DNA from: CBIFVZ01 sp966185765
GTDB lineage: Bacteria; Pseudomonadota; Gammaproteobacteria; Enterobacterales; Enterobacteriaceae
Length of the DNA: 63,063 nt
Assembly: GCA_966185765.1 (NCBI GenBank)
Contig: CBIFVZ010000012.1
Span: forward strand, 1-63,063
Direction of reading: 5' to 3'
A program made the position numbers and the translations under genes. Positions 7,699 to 17,033 of the stretch are shown one piece after another. The notes under the pieces are model-generated. The model did not search any database. It was not told where the DNA came from and saw nothing but the letters and a program-made list of their open reading frames with translations. Within the stretch, counting starts at the first letter, position 1, and every line of letters begins with the position of its first letter.

Positions 7699-10530
7699 TT
7701 ACTTCTTCTCAAGCATCGGCTTAAGGAAGCGGGCGGTGTGCGAGGCCTCGCACTCGGCCACCGTTTCTGGTGTGCCGGAGACCAGAATTTCCCCGCCGCC
7801 GCTGCCGCCTTCCGGGCCAAGATCAACAATCCAGTCGGCGGTTTTAATCACGTCCAGGTTATGCTCAATCACCACGATAGTGTTGCCCTGGTCGCGCAGC
7901 TGATGCAGCACTTCCAGTAACTGCTGGATGTCGGCAAAGTGCAGGCCGGTGGTCGGTTCGTCCAGAATATACAGCGTCTGGCCTGTACCGCGTTTTGACA
8001 ACTCGCGTGCGAGCTTCACGCGCTGCGCTTCGCCGCCGGAGAGCGTGGTGGCTGACTGACCGAGGCGGATATAAGACAGACCTACGTCGATAAGCGTCTG
8101 CAGCTTGCGGGCAAGCGCTGGCACGGCGTCAAAGAACTCGCGCGCCTCTTCAATGGTCATATCCAGCACTTCATGAATGCTCTTGCCTTTGTATTTAATC
8201 TCCAGCGTTTCGCGGTTGTAGCGCTTGCCTTTGCACTGATCGCAGGAGACATACACATCCGGCAGGAAGTGCATTTCCACTTTGATAACGCCGTCGCCCT
8301 GGCAGGCTTCACAGCGCCCGCCGCGTACGTTAAAGCTAAAGCGCCCCGGCGTGTAGCCACGCGAGCGCGCTTCCGGTACGCCTGCGAACAGTTCACGCAC
8401 TGGCGTAAACACGCCGGTGTAGGTGGCCGGATTGGAACGCGGCGTGCGGCCAATCGGACTCTGGTCAATGTCGATAACCTTATCGAAGTTCTCCAGCCCC
8501 TGGATATCGCGATAAGGGGCCGGTTCACCGCTGGTGGCGCCGTTAAGCTGGCGCTGGGCAATCGGGAACAGCGTGTCGTTAATCAGCGTCGATTTACCGG
8601 AGCCGGACACGCCGGTAATACAGGTAAACAGTCCCACCGGCAGCGTCAGCGTCACGTTCTTCAGGTTGTTGCCGCGTGCGCCAGTGAGCTTGAGCACTTT
8701 AGACGGGTCGTCCTTCACGCGCTGCTTCGGCACCGCAATCTGGCGTTTACCGCTCATAAACTGGCCGGTCAACGACTCCGGCACCGCCATAATCGCCTCC
8801 AGCGGACCTTCGGCCACCACCTGACCACCGTGTACGCCAGCACCTGGGCCGATATCAATGACGTGGTCTGCCGCGCGAATTGCGTCTTCATCATGCTCTA
8901 CCACAATGACGGTGTTGCCGAGGTTGCGTAGGTGGATGAGCGTGCCGAGCAGGCGCTCGTTGTCGCGCTGGTGCAGACCGATGGACGGCTCATCCAGCAC
9001 ATACATCACGCCAACCAGCCCTGCACCAATCTGGCTTGCCAGACGGATGCGCTGCGCCTCACCACCGGACAGGGTTTCCGCCGAGCGTGAGAGCGTGAGG
9101 TAGTTCAGACCGACGTTCACCAGGAACTTCAGGCGATCGCCAATCTCTTTAAGGACTTTTTCTGCGATTTTGGCGCGCTGGCCGGACAGCTTCATGTTGG
9201 TGAAGAAGTCCATCGCATGGCCGATGCTCATGTCTGAGATGGTCGGCAGCGAGGTGTTTTCAACAAACACGTGGCGTGCTTCGCGATTGAGGCGTGTGCC
9301 TTCGCAGCTGATGCACGGGCGGTTACTGATGTATTTAGACAACTCCTCACGTACCGCGTTGGATTCCGTCTCTTTGTAACGCCGCTCCATGTTGTGCAGC
9401 ACGCCTTCAAACGGATGGCGGCGCACCGAGGTATCACCACGGTCGTTAATGTATTTAAATTCGATGGTTTCTTTGCCGGAGCCGTTAAGGATAACCTCGC
9501 GCACCTTGTCGCTGAGGCTGTCCCACGGGGCTTCTACGTCAAACTTATAGTGATCGGCAAGCGAGCGCAGCATCTGGAAGTAATAGAAATTGCGGCGATC
9601 CCAGCCGCGGATCGCGCCACCGGCCAGCGACAGCTCTTTATTCTGCACCACGCGATCGGGGTCGAAATACTGCTGCACGCCCAGGCCGTCGCAGGTGGGG
9701 CAGGCACCGGCCGGGTTGTTAAAGGAGAACAGGCGCGGTTCAAGCTCGCGCATGCTGTAGCCACAAATCGGGCAGGCGAAGTTGGCTGAGAACAGCAGTT
9801 CTTCGGCTTTCGGGTCGTCCATATCCGCAACAATAGCTGACCCGCCGGACAGCTCCAGCGCGGTTTCAAAGGATTCCGCAAGGCGAGTCGCCAGATCCTC
9901 GCGTACCTTGAAGCGGTCGATAACCACCTCGATGGTGTGTTTTTTCTGAAGCTCCAGCTTAGGTGGATCGGACAGATCGCACACCTCACCGTCGATACGG
10001 GCGCGGATGTAACCCTGACTTGCCAGGTTTTCCAGCGTTTTAGTGTGCTCGCCTTTACGCTCTTTAATAATGGGCGCGAGCAGCATCAGGCGCTTGCCTT
10101 CCGGCTGGCTCAGCACGTTATCCACCATCTGACTCACGGTTTGTGCGGCCAGCGTCACATCGTGATCCGGGCAGCGCGGCTCGCCCACGCGGGCAAACAG
10201 CAGGCGCAGGTAGTCGTGGATTTCGGTAATGGTACCGACGGTGGAGCGCGGGTTGTGCGAGGTAGATTTCTGCTCGATAGAAATAGCAGGCGACAGACCT
10301 TCAATATGGTCAACGTCGGGCTTTTCCATCAGTGACAGGAACTGGCGTGCGTAGGCAGACAGCGACTCAACGTAGCGGCGCTGGCCTTCGGCATACAGCG
10401 TGTCAAACGCCAGCGACGACTTGCCGGAGCCGGACAGGCCGGTGATAACGATAAGTTTGTCGCGAGGAATGACGAGATTAATGTTCTTGAGATTGTGGGT
10501 GCGCACACCCCTGACTTCTATCTTATCCAT
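7699..10530 (-). CDS. uvrA: excinuclease ABC subunit A
   Basis: Damage-recognition ATPase of nucleotide excision repair; dimer loading UvrB. The 943-residue product (E. coli 940) has two ABC ATPase modules: Walker A GLSGSGKSS at 31-39 and GVSGSGKST in the second half, each with an LSGGEAQR signature. Two zinc-finger cysteine sets are present (CPIC...CPTC and CEAC...CDQC). The C-terminus carries a few extra residues (LEKK). It is divergent from ssb around a LexA box. Confidence 0.98.
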   Translation of the reverse strand: MDKIEVRGVRTHNLKNINLVIPRDKLIVITGLSGSGKSSLAFDTLYAEGQRRYVESLSAYARQFLSLMEKPDVDHIEGLSPAISIEQKSTSHNPRSTVGTITEIHDYLRLLFARVGEPRCPDHDVTLAAQTVSQMVDNVLSQPEGKRLMLLAPIIKERKGEHTKTLENLASQGYIRARIDGEVCDLSDPPKLELQKKHTIEVVIDRFKVREDLATRLAESFETALELSGGSAIVADMDDPKAEELLFSANFACPICGYSMRELEPRLFSFNNPAGACPTCDGLGVQQYFDPDRVVQNKELSLAGGAIRGWDRRNFYYFQMLRSLADHYKFDVEAPWDSLSDKVREVILNGSGKETIEFKYINDRGDTSVRRHPFEGVLHNMERRYKETESNAVREELSKYISNRPCISCEGTRLNREARHVFVENTSLPTISDMSIGHAMDFFTNMKLSGQRAKIAEKVLKEIGDRLKFLVNVGLNYLTLSRSAETLSGGEAQRIRLASQIGAGLVGVMYVLDEPSIGLHQRDNERLLGTLIHLRNLGNTVIVVEHDEDAIRAADHVIDIGPGAGVHGGQVVAEGPLEAIMAVPESLTGQFMSGKRQIAVPKQRVKDDPSKVLKLTGARGNNLKNVTLTLPVGLFTCITGVSGSGKSTLINDTLFPIAQRQLNGATSGEPAPYRDIQGLENFDKVIDIDQSPIGRTPRSNPATYTGVFTPVRELFAGVPEARSRGYTPGRFSFNVRGGRCEACQGDGVIKVEMHFLPDVYVSCDQCKGKRYNRETLEIKYKGKSIHEVLDMTIEEAREFFDAVPALARKLQTLIDVGLSYIRLGQSATTLSGGEAQRVKLARELSKRGTGQTLYILDEPTTGLHFADIQQLLEVLHQLRDQGNTIVVIEHNLDVIKTADWIVDLGPEGGSGGGEILVSGTPETVAECEASHTARFLKPMLEKK

Positions 10531-10604
10531 TCACCTTTCCCGGAAGTAACGCCTGTGCCGGGCTGAGACCGGCGGCCAGAAACGGCTAATTATGACACAA
10601 TTTA

Positions 10605-10624
10605 ACCTGAATGAATATCCAGTG
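10605..10624. promoter_or_regulatory. LexA (SOS) box between uvrA and ssb
   Basis: CTG at 10607-10609 and CAG at 10620-10622, separated by ten AT-rich bases, match the LexA core CTG-N10-CAG. The sequence differs by one base from the E. coli uvrA/ssb box as I recall it. SOS induction of uvrA, and of one ssb promoter, is expected. Confidence 0.85.
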
Positions 10625-10750
10625 TTCTTTCGCAAATTGCATTCGGTGTGATAGATTTCTGGAAGACAGGCCGCAGGTATAATCTCTGAGGCTGGCGTGA
10701 TAGAATCACGCGTTTTACACTATTTTGAAACCATCTCAGGAGACACGAAC

Positions 10751-11302
10751 ATGGCCAGCAGAGGCGTAAACAAGGTGATTCTCGTCGGGAACCTGGGTCA
10801 GGACCCGGAAATACGCTATTTGCCAAGTGGCGGCGCAGTTGCCAACATGACGCTGGCTACCTCTGAATCCTGGCGCGACAAGCAGACCGGTGAGATGAAA
10901 GAGCAGACTGAATGGCACCGTGTGGTGATGTTCGGCAAGCTGGCTGAAGTAGCTGGCGAATATCTGCGCAAAGGTTCTCAGGTTTATATTGAAGGCCAGT
11001 TGCGTACCCGTAAGTGGACCGATCAGAGTGGTCAGGAGCGTTACACCACCGAGATCAACGTACCGCAGATTGGCGGCGTGATGCAGATGCTGGGTGGTCG
11101 CCCGGGCGGCGCAGGTGGCGGTATGGGCGGTGGTGCTGGCGGTGGCCAGCAGCAGGGCGGTTGGGGTCAGCCTCAGCAGCCGCAGGGTGGCGGCCAGCAG
11201 TTCAGCGGCGGCGCGCAGTCTCGCCCGCAGCAGCAGCCACAGAGCGCACCGGCACCGTCTAACGAACCGCCGATGGATTTTGACGACGACATCCCGTTCT
11301 GA
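10751..11302 (+). CDS. ssb: single-stranded DNA-binding protein
   Basis: Tetrameric OB-fold protein that coats ssDNA in replication, repair and recombination. Residues 1-115 form the OB domain (SRGVNKVILVGNLGQDPE, WHRVVMFGKLAE). A Gly/Gln/Pro-rich linker follows, and the acidic tip MDFDDDIPF recruits partner proteins. At 183 residues it is slightly longer than E. coli SSB (178), the extra length being in the linker. The ATG at 10751 follows CAGGAGA. Confidence 0.98.
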   Translation: MASRGVNKVILVGNLGQDPEIRYLPSGGAVANMTLATSESWRDKQTGEMKEQTEWHRVVMFGKLAEVAGEYLRKGSQVYIEGQLRTRKWTDQSGQERYTTEINVPQIGGVMQMLGGRPGGAGGGMGGGAGGGQQQGGWGQPQQPQGGGQQFSGGAQSRPQQQPQSAPAPSNEPPMDFDDDIPF

Positions 11303-11325
11303 TTGTTATCAGTCGCTTTGGATGT

Positions 11326-11353
11326 AAAAAGCCCCGCACGCGGGGCTTTTTTA
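11326..11353 (+). terminator. terminator after ssb
   Basis: GCCCCG-CACG-CGGGGC stem-loop followed by TTTTTT. Confidence 0.9.
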
Positions 11354-12105
11354 ATGCCGAAAATTAGCGATATTTTCTCTACGCCTGTCCCCCTGTTAAT
11401 GCATAGCAACGGCGGTGAAATTCGCGAGCGTGCAGACACAGCGAAACCTTAAGGCTTTTAAATAAAATGCAGGCAGCCAGTCGAGAAAGCGTTGAGAGAA
11501 ACAAAAAAATATCATTACGACCAGATGGTTATATCTGCTGCACTGCGTTCATCATTTAATAAACACGGCTGGATCGTTATCACTGCCGTAAGAATGTTAA
11601 TATCTCGCACCATTGTTTTTATCAATGAGTAAGATAGTTCTTGTATACGGATAAATTTAGTACAATTCAATTGTGATTTGAATGAGAGATGATAAGCTAT
11701 GCGCGGTTTTGAGGCTCCCTGCAAACACATTCACCTCTTTTATTTAACACAAACAATAATTAAAAAGCATAACCGCCTGGCAGGGTTAAGGTGCCCACTA
11801 CGTGTTTTTATTGTACGCAAATAGCCCCCGAATGCGGATTGCCACCGTTCATTCGTTTGTTGTACTCCCCGGATAGTTGCCTCTCAGGACGTGAAAAGCC
11901 GCAAACCTTACCGGAGGCGGTAAAGGACTGTATCTGCAATTCAGGTCAGGCGCAGTTACAGGCGCTTTTGCGCTACGTGCATGGACGCAGTGATTACACA
12001 TTTTGCCGACTGGCTTACCAGTAGTGATTGTCCGGTCGGCTTAAGCGTTCTGAAGCCTTGCTCCTCAATGCTCGCTTTCAGACTGTTTTTCCTGGAGTTT
12101 ATGCA
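11354..12105. other. 752-bp gap between ssb and the GGDEF gene
   Basis: The left two thirds are AT-rich and without convincing ORFs. A GTG-initiated frame at 11791-12024 could encode 77 residues (five to six Cys, ending GRSDYTFCRLAYQ), but it has no usable ribosome-binding site and I do not recognise it. The right end carries the CTGGAG site used by the next gene. In E. coli yjcB sits here; in this genome yjcB is at 17034. Confidence 0.4.
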
Positions 12106-13605
12106 GTGAATGCGATTGAGTCCGAACAGATGATCAGTGAGAGTCGGTTTTCCCGCCTTGATTCAAAAATATTTGTTATTGCCGTAACACTGGCCGGTTT
12201 TTTACTGGTCACGGCGATGCTGGGGTTTTTCTCCTGGCAGCGCCAGTTGTCTATTGCTGAATCTGCCGCTAACGAACTGGCGCGCGCCATTGAAACCGAC
12301 CTGCACCACAACGAAAACTTTGCCGACGCGGTTTCGGTGCTGTATATGCGCCTCAAGCGCGATCAAACGCGTGGGGGCCAGATTCAGCAGGAGTACGACC
12401 GTGAGCATCATATTTACGGCGTGAATCTCTACGAGAATCAACCTAACAGTGCACTACGTGGCACCTTGCAGTCCGTGCGCCCGTTGACGAAGCAGACGCT
12501 GAAGCTGGCTCAGGCTATTGATATGGCGACGGAAATTGAAAGTAAGGATTCGCGTTTTAGCAAAATGGAGCGCCGCTATTTCTTCTCGCGCGACAATGAC
12601 TTCATGTATATCGCCAACAAAATGCCGCTATCGCAGTTTGTGTTCCAGCCGGACAGCAGCAAAAACTATGGCATTTTTACCATGCCGCAATATGGCGTGT
12701 GGCTTAACCAAAAGCTGCGTGCTGAGCCTGCGGTCCACTCGGTGGAAGTGTCACCTGTGTATATTGACTCCATCTCCGGTTCACCGGTCATTACCGTACA
12801 GCATGCGGTGTTGGACCAAAATCGCGACGATATTGTGCTGGGCTGGCTGTGCTTTGACTATCAGCAGAGTGAATTGCAGGACATTGTGCACAGTCTTGGT
12901 ATTCGCAAAAAGAATCGCTTCCTGAATGTCTTTTTGTTAGATAAACATACCAATACCGAGTTTCGCATCGTCGGTGAAAGCAGCGACGGCAAAGAAATGC
13001 GCTCTGCCATCAATGAACGCTACGACGTTATCGTGTCGGTTAGCCCGCTGCGTTATTACCTGACCCAGAGCGGACGCACGGATGTCATCATTCTGGCCAT
13101 CATCATGTTGTGTTTTATGGCCATCTACCTGATTTACAGCAGTACGGCACGCGTGGCGCGCGAGCGGGCGCTACTCGACCCGTTAACAGGATTGTATAAC
13201 CGCAGCCTGTTACAGGCACTGGAAAATCAGAAGGCTATCACGCCTGGGGCGTTGGTCATGATTGATTGTGATGAGTTCAAATATATCAACGACACTCACG
13301 GCCATCCCACCGGCGATAACGCGCTCAGGCATATCGGGCGGGCCATTCTGGGGCGCATTAATCGTGAAACCGATTACGCCATCCGCATGGGGGGCGATGA
13401 GTTTCTCATTGTATTTGAAAACGCCAGTGTGTCCCAGGCGCAGGCCTGCATGCAGCGCATTGAACATGACATCTCACTGTTCAGCGCCGAGATGAAACTT
13501 TCAATTAGTTATGGTGTGACCGAGATTGCCCGCGGTATGCCAATGAATGAGGCTATTGCTCACGCCGATAGCCTGATGTACAACGCCAAAAGAAGCACCT
13601 CCTGA
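12106..13605 (+). CDS. membrane diguanylate cyclase (GGDEF), DgcJ-like
   Basis: Makes cyclic di-GMP from two GTP. Start taken as GTG 12106 behind CTGGAG (499 residues); ATG 12130 is an alternative. One membrane helix near residues 20-45, a periplasmic sensor region of about 290 residues, and a second helix (VIILAIIMLCFMAIYLIY) precede the GGDEF domain. The active site reads RMGGDEF with GGDEF at 429-433. The inhibitory I-site RETD at 420-423 sits at the required five-residue spacing, so the enzyme should be active and product-inhibited. The sensor resembles E. coli DgcJ (RGTLQ motif). E. coli has the opposing phosphodiesterase gene pdeC/yjcC at this locus. Confidence 0.88.
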   Translation: MNAIESEQMISESRFSRLDSKIFVIAVTLAGFLLVTAMLGFFSWQRQLSIAESAANELARAIETDLHHNENFADAVSVLYMRLKRDQTRGGQIQQEYDREHHIYGVNLYENQPNSALRGTLQSVRPLTKQTLKLAQAIDMATEIESKDSRFSKMERRYFFSRDNDFMYIANKMPLSQFVFQPDSSKNYGIFTMPQYGVWLNQKLRAEPAVHSVEVSPVYIDSISGSPVITVQHAVLDQNRDDIVLGWLCFDYQQSELQDIVHSLGIRKKNRFLNVFLLDKHTNTEFRIVGESSDGKEMRSAINERYDVIVSVSPLRYYLTQSGRTDVIILAIIMLCFMAIYLIYSSTARVARERALLDPLTGLYNRSLLQALENQKAITPGALVMIDCDEFKYINDTHGHPTGDNALRHIGRAILGRINRETDYAIRMGGDEFLIVFENASVSQAQACMQRIEHDISLFSAEMKLSISYGVTEIARGMPMNEAIAHADSLMYNAKRSTS

Positions 13606-13615
13606 CTCTCGTTGC

Positions 13616-13643
13616 AGCCCGCTGACCAGCGGGCTATATTTTC
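13616..13643 (+). terminator. terminator after the GGDEF gene
   Basis: AGCCCGCT-GACC-AGCGGGCT stem-loop followed by ATATTTT. Confidence 0.8.
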
Positions 13644-13736
13644 GCTCATTATCCTCTCGCAGTATGTGGCGAATTGCTTCATCGGCCAGAATGGCGTGTG
13701 TTACGCTATTTATACAATCCTAAACAAGGAGCCGTG

Positions 13737-13775
13737 ATGGAGTTCGCTATGTTGAGCCGGAGGCCGTACCGGTGA
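13737..13775 (+). CDS. possible 12-residue leader peptide
   Basis: ATG at 13737 lies six bases after a strong AAGGAG and opens the frame MEFAMLSRRPYR. Its TGA overlaps the GTG start of the membrane-fusion gene as GTGA. The arrangement suggests a leader ORF with translational coupling to the exporter operon. The same DNA contains the CGGAGG used as the ribosome-binding site by the next gene, so the mini-ORF may instead be incidental. Peptide expression is not shown by sequence alone. Confidence 0.4.
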   Translation: MEFAMLSRRPYR

Positions 13776-14743
13776 AGAAAAAGACCTTATTCACGCTGCT
13801 GGTAGTGGTGGTGGCCGTCTCGCTTGCCGTGTTATTTCGCGCCCAAAATCAGAGCTTATTGCTGCAGGGCGAAGTGGATGCACCAGAAGTGATTGTCACG
13901 TCAAAAGCCAAAGGGCGCGTGGTAGAGCGCCTGGTAGAGCGCGGTGACGATGTTAAAGCAGGCCAGCTGTTAATGAAGCTGGAGGCTCCAGAGTTGATTG
14001 CACAACTCCAGGCCGCCCAGGCCAGTCGCGACCAGGCAAAGGCCCAGCTCGACCTCTCCCTGAACGGCACCCGTGAAGAAAGCATTCGTAATCTGAAGGC
14101 GACGCTTGCACAGGCGCAGGCCGATTACCGCAACGCGCAGGATACCTGGGCGCGTAACCAGCGTGTGGCGGCAAAAGGCTATGTGTCGGCCCAGGCGCTT
14201 GAACAGTCGCGCAGCACGCGTGATGCGGCCTGGGAGAAAGTGCAGGCGGCGAAAGCCAATCTGGATGAAGGCGTGAACGGCGACCGTGTTGAACAGCGCG
14301 CCGTGTATGCCGCCCAGTTGCGTCAGGCCGAGCAGCAACTGTTGGAAATCAAAGTTCAGGCCGACGATCTCAACGTCCGCTCGCCGGTTGACGGCGAGGT
14401 CGGTCCCATCCCGGCAGAAGTGGGCGAGTTGCTTAACGCCGCCAGCCCACTGCTGACCCTGGTACGCCAGCCGCAGGCGTATTTTGTGTTTAACCTGCGT
14501 GAAGACATTCTTGCCCACGTACGTAAAGGCGACAAAGTCAGCCTGCGCGTGCCGGGGCTAAATAACCAGATTATTGAGGCCGAGGTGCACTACATCGCGC
14601 CGCTTGGGGATTACGCCACCCGTCGCGCCACCCGTGCGACCGGTGATTTTGATTTAAAAACCTTTGAGGTCCGCCTGTGGCCGACCCAGCCCGTTGAGGG
14701 GTTAAGACAGGGAATGAGCGCACTATGGCAATGGAAGGTCTGA
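13772..14743 (+). CDS. HlyD-family membrane fusion protein (YhiI-like)
   Basis: Periplasmic adaptor subunit of an efflux pump. The 323-residue protein has one N-terminal membrane anchor (LFTLLVVVVAVSLAVLF). A biotinyl-lipoyl-like half motif (VIVTSKAKGRVVERLVERGDDVKAGQLLMKLE is split around the hairpin) is followed by an Ala/Gln-rich coiled-coil hairpin at about 70-205 and the returning lipoyl strand (DLNVRSPVDGEVG). A beta-barrel domain completes it. The GTG at 13772 follows CCGGAGG. It overlaps the next gene by 19 bp and is the first of three exporter genes. Confidence 0.85.
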   Translation: MKKKTLFTLLVVVVAVSLAVLFRAQNQSLLLQGEVDAPEVIVTSKAKGRVVERLVERGDDVKAGQLLMKLEAPELIAQLQAAQASRDQAKAQLDLSLNGTREESIRNLKATLAQAQADYRNAQDTWARNQRVAAKGYVSAQALEQSRSTRDAAWEKVQAAKANLDEGVNGDRVEQRAVYAAQLRQAEQQLLEIKVQADDLNVRSPVDGEVGPIPAEVGELLNAASPLLTLVRQPQAYFVFNLREDILAHVRKGDKVSLRVPGLNNQIIEAEVHYIAPLGDYATRRATRATGDFDLKTFEVRLWPTQPVEGLRQGMSALWQWKV

Positions 14744-15879
14744 GGATTGGCTGGAACTGCTTCAGCCTTGCCTTTCGCCGCGAAGTCCGCGCCGCGTTTC
14801 GTAAACCTGTCATGCACTGGCTTGGCTGGTGTTTCCCACTGCTGCTGTTTGGATTGATTGGCAGTAACTTCTCCGAAGGCACGCTGATGGAGCTGCCGGT
14901 GTCGGTGGTGGATAACGACAACAGCCAGCTTTCCAGGGCGCTGGTGCGCAAGCTTGATGCCGGTTCGCACGCTCGCCTGGCACCGGCCACGGGGGGGCTG
15001 GAGGAGGCCAAAGAGCGACTGCGCAGCGCCCAGGATTATGGCGTGCTGTACGTTCCGCTCAATTTTGAGGCTGATGTGCTGGCAGGCCGTCAGCCCAGCG
15101 TCATCTTCTACTACAACGCACTGTTTTACGGTGCCGGGCTGTATTCTACCCAGGACTTTAGCGCCCTTATTGCGGAACTGAACACCCAATACCGCCCGGT
15201 GGTTGCCGCGAGCATCGGTAAAACGGTGCCAACACTTGCCCAGGTGAGCCTGTCTTACGACAGCCTGTTTAACGCCAGCGGCAGCTACGTCTATTACCAA
15301 CAATTTGCCGCTACTATCCATCTGCTACAGCTTTTTGTTGTCACCTGCATGATTTACGTGCTGGCGCGCAGTAAACCGCTTATCTATTCAAGTTCATTCA
15401 GCATGTCGCTGTTAGGGAAAATTGCACCCTACACGCTGTGCTACACCGCGTTGTTAATGGTAGAGCTGGCGCTGCTGGTATGGGTGTTTGATGCCCGGGT
15501 AGTGGGTAATCCGGTGTATATGCTGCTGGTGGGTTTCTTTTACGTGATGGCGGCACAAAGCATTGGCCTGTTGTTGTTTACCTTCACTGGCAGTGCCATT
15601 ACCGCTTACACGTTGATGGGGATTATGGTGGGCATTGCGCTTACGTTTTCCGGCACCGTTATTCCCACGCTTTCCATGCCGCCGATTGCGCAACTTATTT
15701 CGAATATTGAACCGCTTACCCACGCGTTATCTGCCATGTTTGATATTTTCCTGCGCCAGGTGCCGGGGCGACCTGTCATCAGCGTTTGCGCCATGCTACT
15801 GCTTTACCCGTTGGTGACCGGACTATTGGTACGACGACGTCTTCCTGCGCGCCTGCGTAAGCAGGAGGTGGTAGTGTGA
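14725..15879 (+). CDS. ABC-2 type permease, first subunit
   Basis: 384-residue inner-membrane protein of the YhhJ/YbhS/YbhR type. An N-terminal helix (LGWCFPLLLFGLIG) is followed by a large extracytoplasmic domain (about 50-205) with the typical start LPVSVVDNDNSQLSRAL. Five more helices follow, including an ABC-2 motif region (MGIMVGIALTFSGTVIPTLSMP). It overlaps the adaptor gene by 19 bp and the second permease by a GTGA junction. No ATP-binding protein is encoded in the operon. Confidence 0.85.
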   Translation: MAMEGLRIGWNCFSLAFRREVRAAFRKPVMHWLGWCFPLLLFGLIGSNFSEGTLMELPVSVVDNDNSQLSRALVRKLDAGSHARLAPATGGLEEAKERLRSAQDYGVLYVPLNFEADVLAGRQPSVIFYYNALFYGAGLYSTQDFSALIAELNTQYRPVVAASIGKTVPTLAQVSLSYDSLFNASGSYVYYQQFAATIHLLQLFVVTCMIYVLARSKPLIYSSSFSMSLLGKIAPYTLCYTALLMVELALLVWVFDARVVGNPVYMLLVGFFYVMAAQSIGLLLFTFTGSAITAYTLMGIMVGIALTFSGTVIPTLSMPPIAQLISNIEPLTHALSAMFDIFLRQVPGRPVISVCAMLLLYPLVTGLLVRRRLPARLRKQEVVV

Positions 15880-17003
15880 AACGCTACTGGGCCACTTTCA
15901 CAAAGGTGTTGATGGGCATGCTTGAGCGCCCCATGTGGCTGATGCTGCTGGTGTCGCTGTGCATCATGAGCACCGTCTATGTGCACCGCACCGTGTGGGA
16001 TCTGCCTGTGGCCGTGGTGGACCAGGACCACAGCCCGGCGAGCCGCCTGCTTATTCGCAACCTTGATGCCACGTCTAAAATCAGCATGCGCAGTTACGAT
16101 AGCCTGGACGAGGCCATTCACGATCTCGGCTGGCGCAAGCTGTTTGCTGTCATCATTATGCCTACAGACCTGGAGAAAAAACTGCTCAGTGGTAAAGCGG
16201 TGACCATCCCGGTGTATGGTGATGCGACCAACCGCCTGGCAAACGGCCAGATTCAGCAGGACGTCGTGGCGGCCTACCAGGAAATGCTCAATCACTATGA
16301 TATGGCGCTGATGCTCGGTAATGGCTTTAGCGAACGCCAGGCGCAGGTGATTCTCTCTCCCCTGGTCGGCAAGGCGGTGGATGTGTTCAACCCCGGCATC
16401 AGCTTTGCCGCCATCGTTTTTCCGGGCCTGTTGGTGATGCTGTTGCAACACTCGCTCATGATTGCCAGCGTGCGCGTCAGCATCGTGTTACGTGCGCAGG
16501 GTAAGCCGCCGCTGCCGGTCTATCTCGGTGGGCTGTCGGCGTTGCTGCCGATCTGGCTGTTTCTGTCTATCGTGCTGTTTGTACTCTGGCCGTGGGTGCT
16601 GGGCTACCGCCAGACTGCGTCAATACCGGAAATTTTGCTGCTGACGTTCCCGTTTCTGCTGGCGGTGCTGGGGCTGGGTAAACTGTTGACCGAGTGCCTG
16701 CGCAGTGTGGAGATGATTTACCTGACGCTGTCGTTTATTACGATGCCGGTATTTTATCTCTCAGGGACCATCTGGCCGCTACAGGCCATGCCGGACTGGG
16801 TGCGCATGGTATCGTCCTTCCTGCCGTCCACCTGGGCTACCAAAGCAATCGCAGGCGTTAACCAGATGGGGCTGTCCTGGCACTCGGCGCTGCATGATGT
16901 GTTGATTTTGCTGCTGCTGGGCGCGTTTTACGCCGCGCTGGGCGTGGGCGTGGGGCTGGTGCGCGATAGCGGGCGTCTGCGTATGTTGCTAAGACGCAAA
17001 TAA
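15876..17003 (+). CDS. ABC-2 type permease, second subunit
   Basis: 375 residues with the same architecture as its neighbour: an N-terminal helix, a periplasmic domain beginning LPVAVVDQDHSPASRLL, and five C-terminal helices with ITMPVFYLSGTIWPLQAMP. The GTG start at 15876 overlaps the previous stop (GTGA) and has CAGGAGG upstream. The pair probably forms a heterodimeric permease with the fusion protein. The substrate is unknown, and the energising ATPase must come from elsewhere if it is an ABC transporter at all. Confidence 0.85.
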   Translation: MKRYWATFTKVLMGMLERPMWLMLLVSLCIMSTVYVHRTVWDLPVAVVDQDHSPASRLLIRNLDATSKISMRSYDSLDEAIHDLGWRKLFAVIIMPTDLEKKLLSGKAVTIPVYGDATNRLANGQIQQDVVAAYQEMLNHYDMALMLGNGFSERQAQVILSPLVGKAVDVFNPGISFAAIVFPGLLVMLLQHSLMIASVRVSIVLRAQGKPPLPVYLGGLSALLPIWLFLSIVLFVLWPWVLGYRQTASIPEILLLTFPFLLAVLGLGKLLTECLRSVEMIYLTLSFITMPVFYLSGTIWPLQAMPDWVRMVSSFLPSTWATKAIAGVNQMGLSWHSALHDVLILLLLGAFYAALGVGVGLVRDSGRLRMLLRRK

Positions 17004-17023
17004 CCGCCCCGGCGCTGGGGCGG
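17004..17023. terminator. GC-rich hairpin between exporter operon and yjcB
   Basis: CCGCCCC-GGCGCT-GGGGCGG begins at the exporter stop. On the minus strand it is followed by TTATTT, so it best fits termination of yjcB, possibly bidirectional. Confidence 0.6.
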
Positions 17024-17033
17024 CAGGTGGTGA

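Noticed and set aside
11791..12024. 77-codon ORF upstream of the GGDEF gene
   Set aside because: GTG start without a ribosome-binding site, Cys/Pro-rich sequence with no recognised family; kept only as a note in the gap description.
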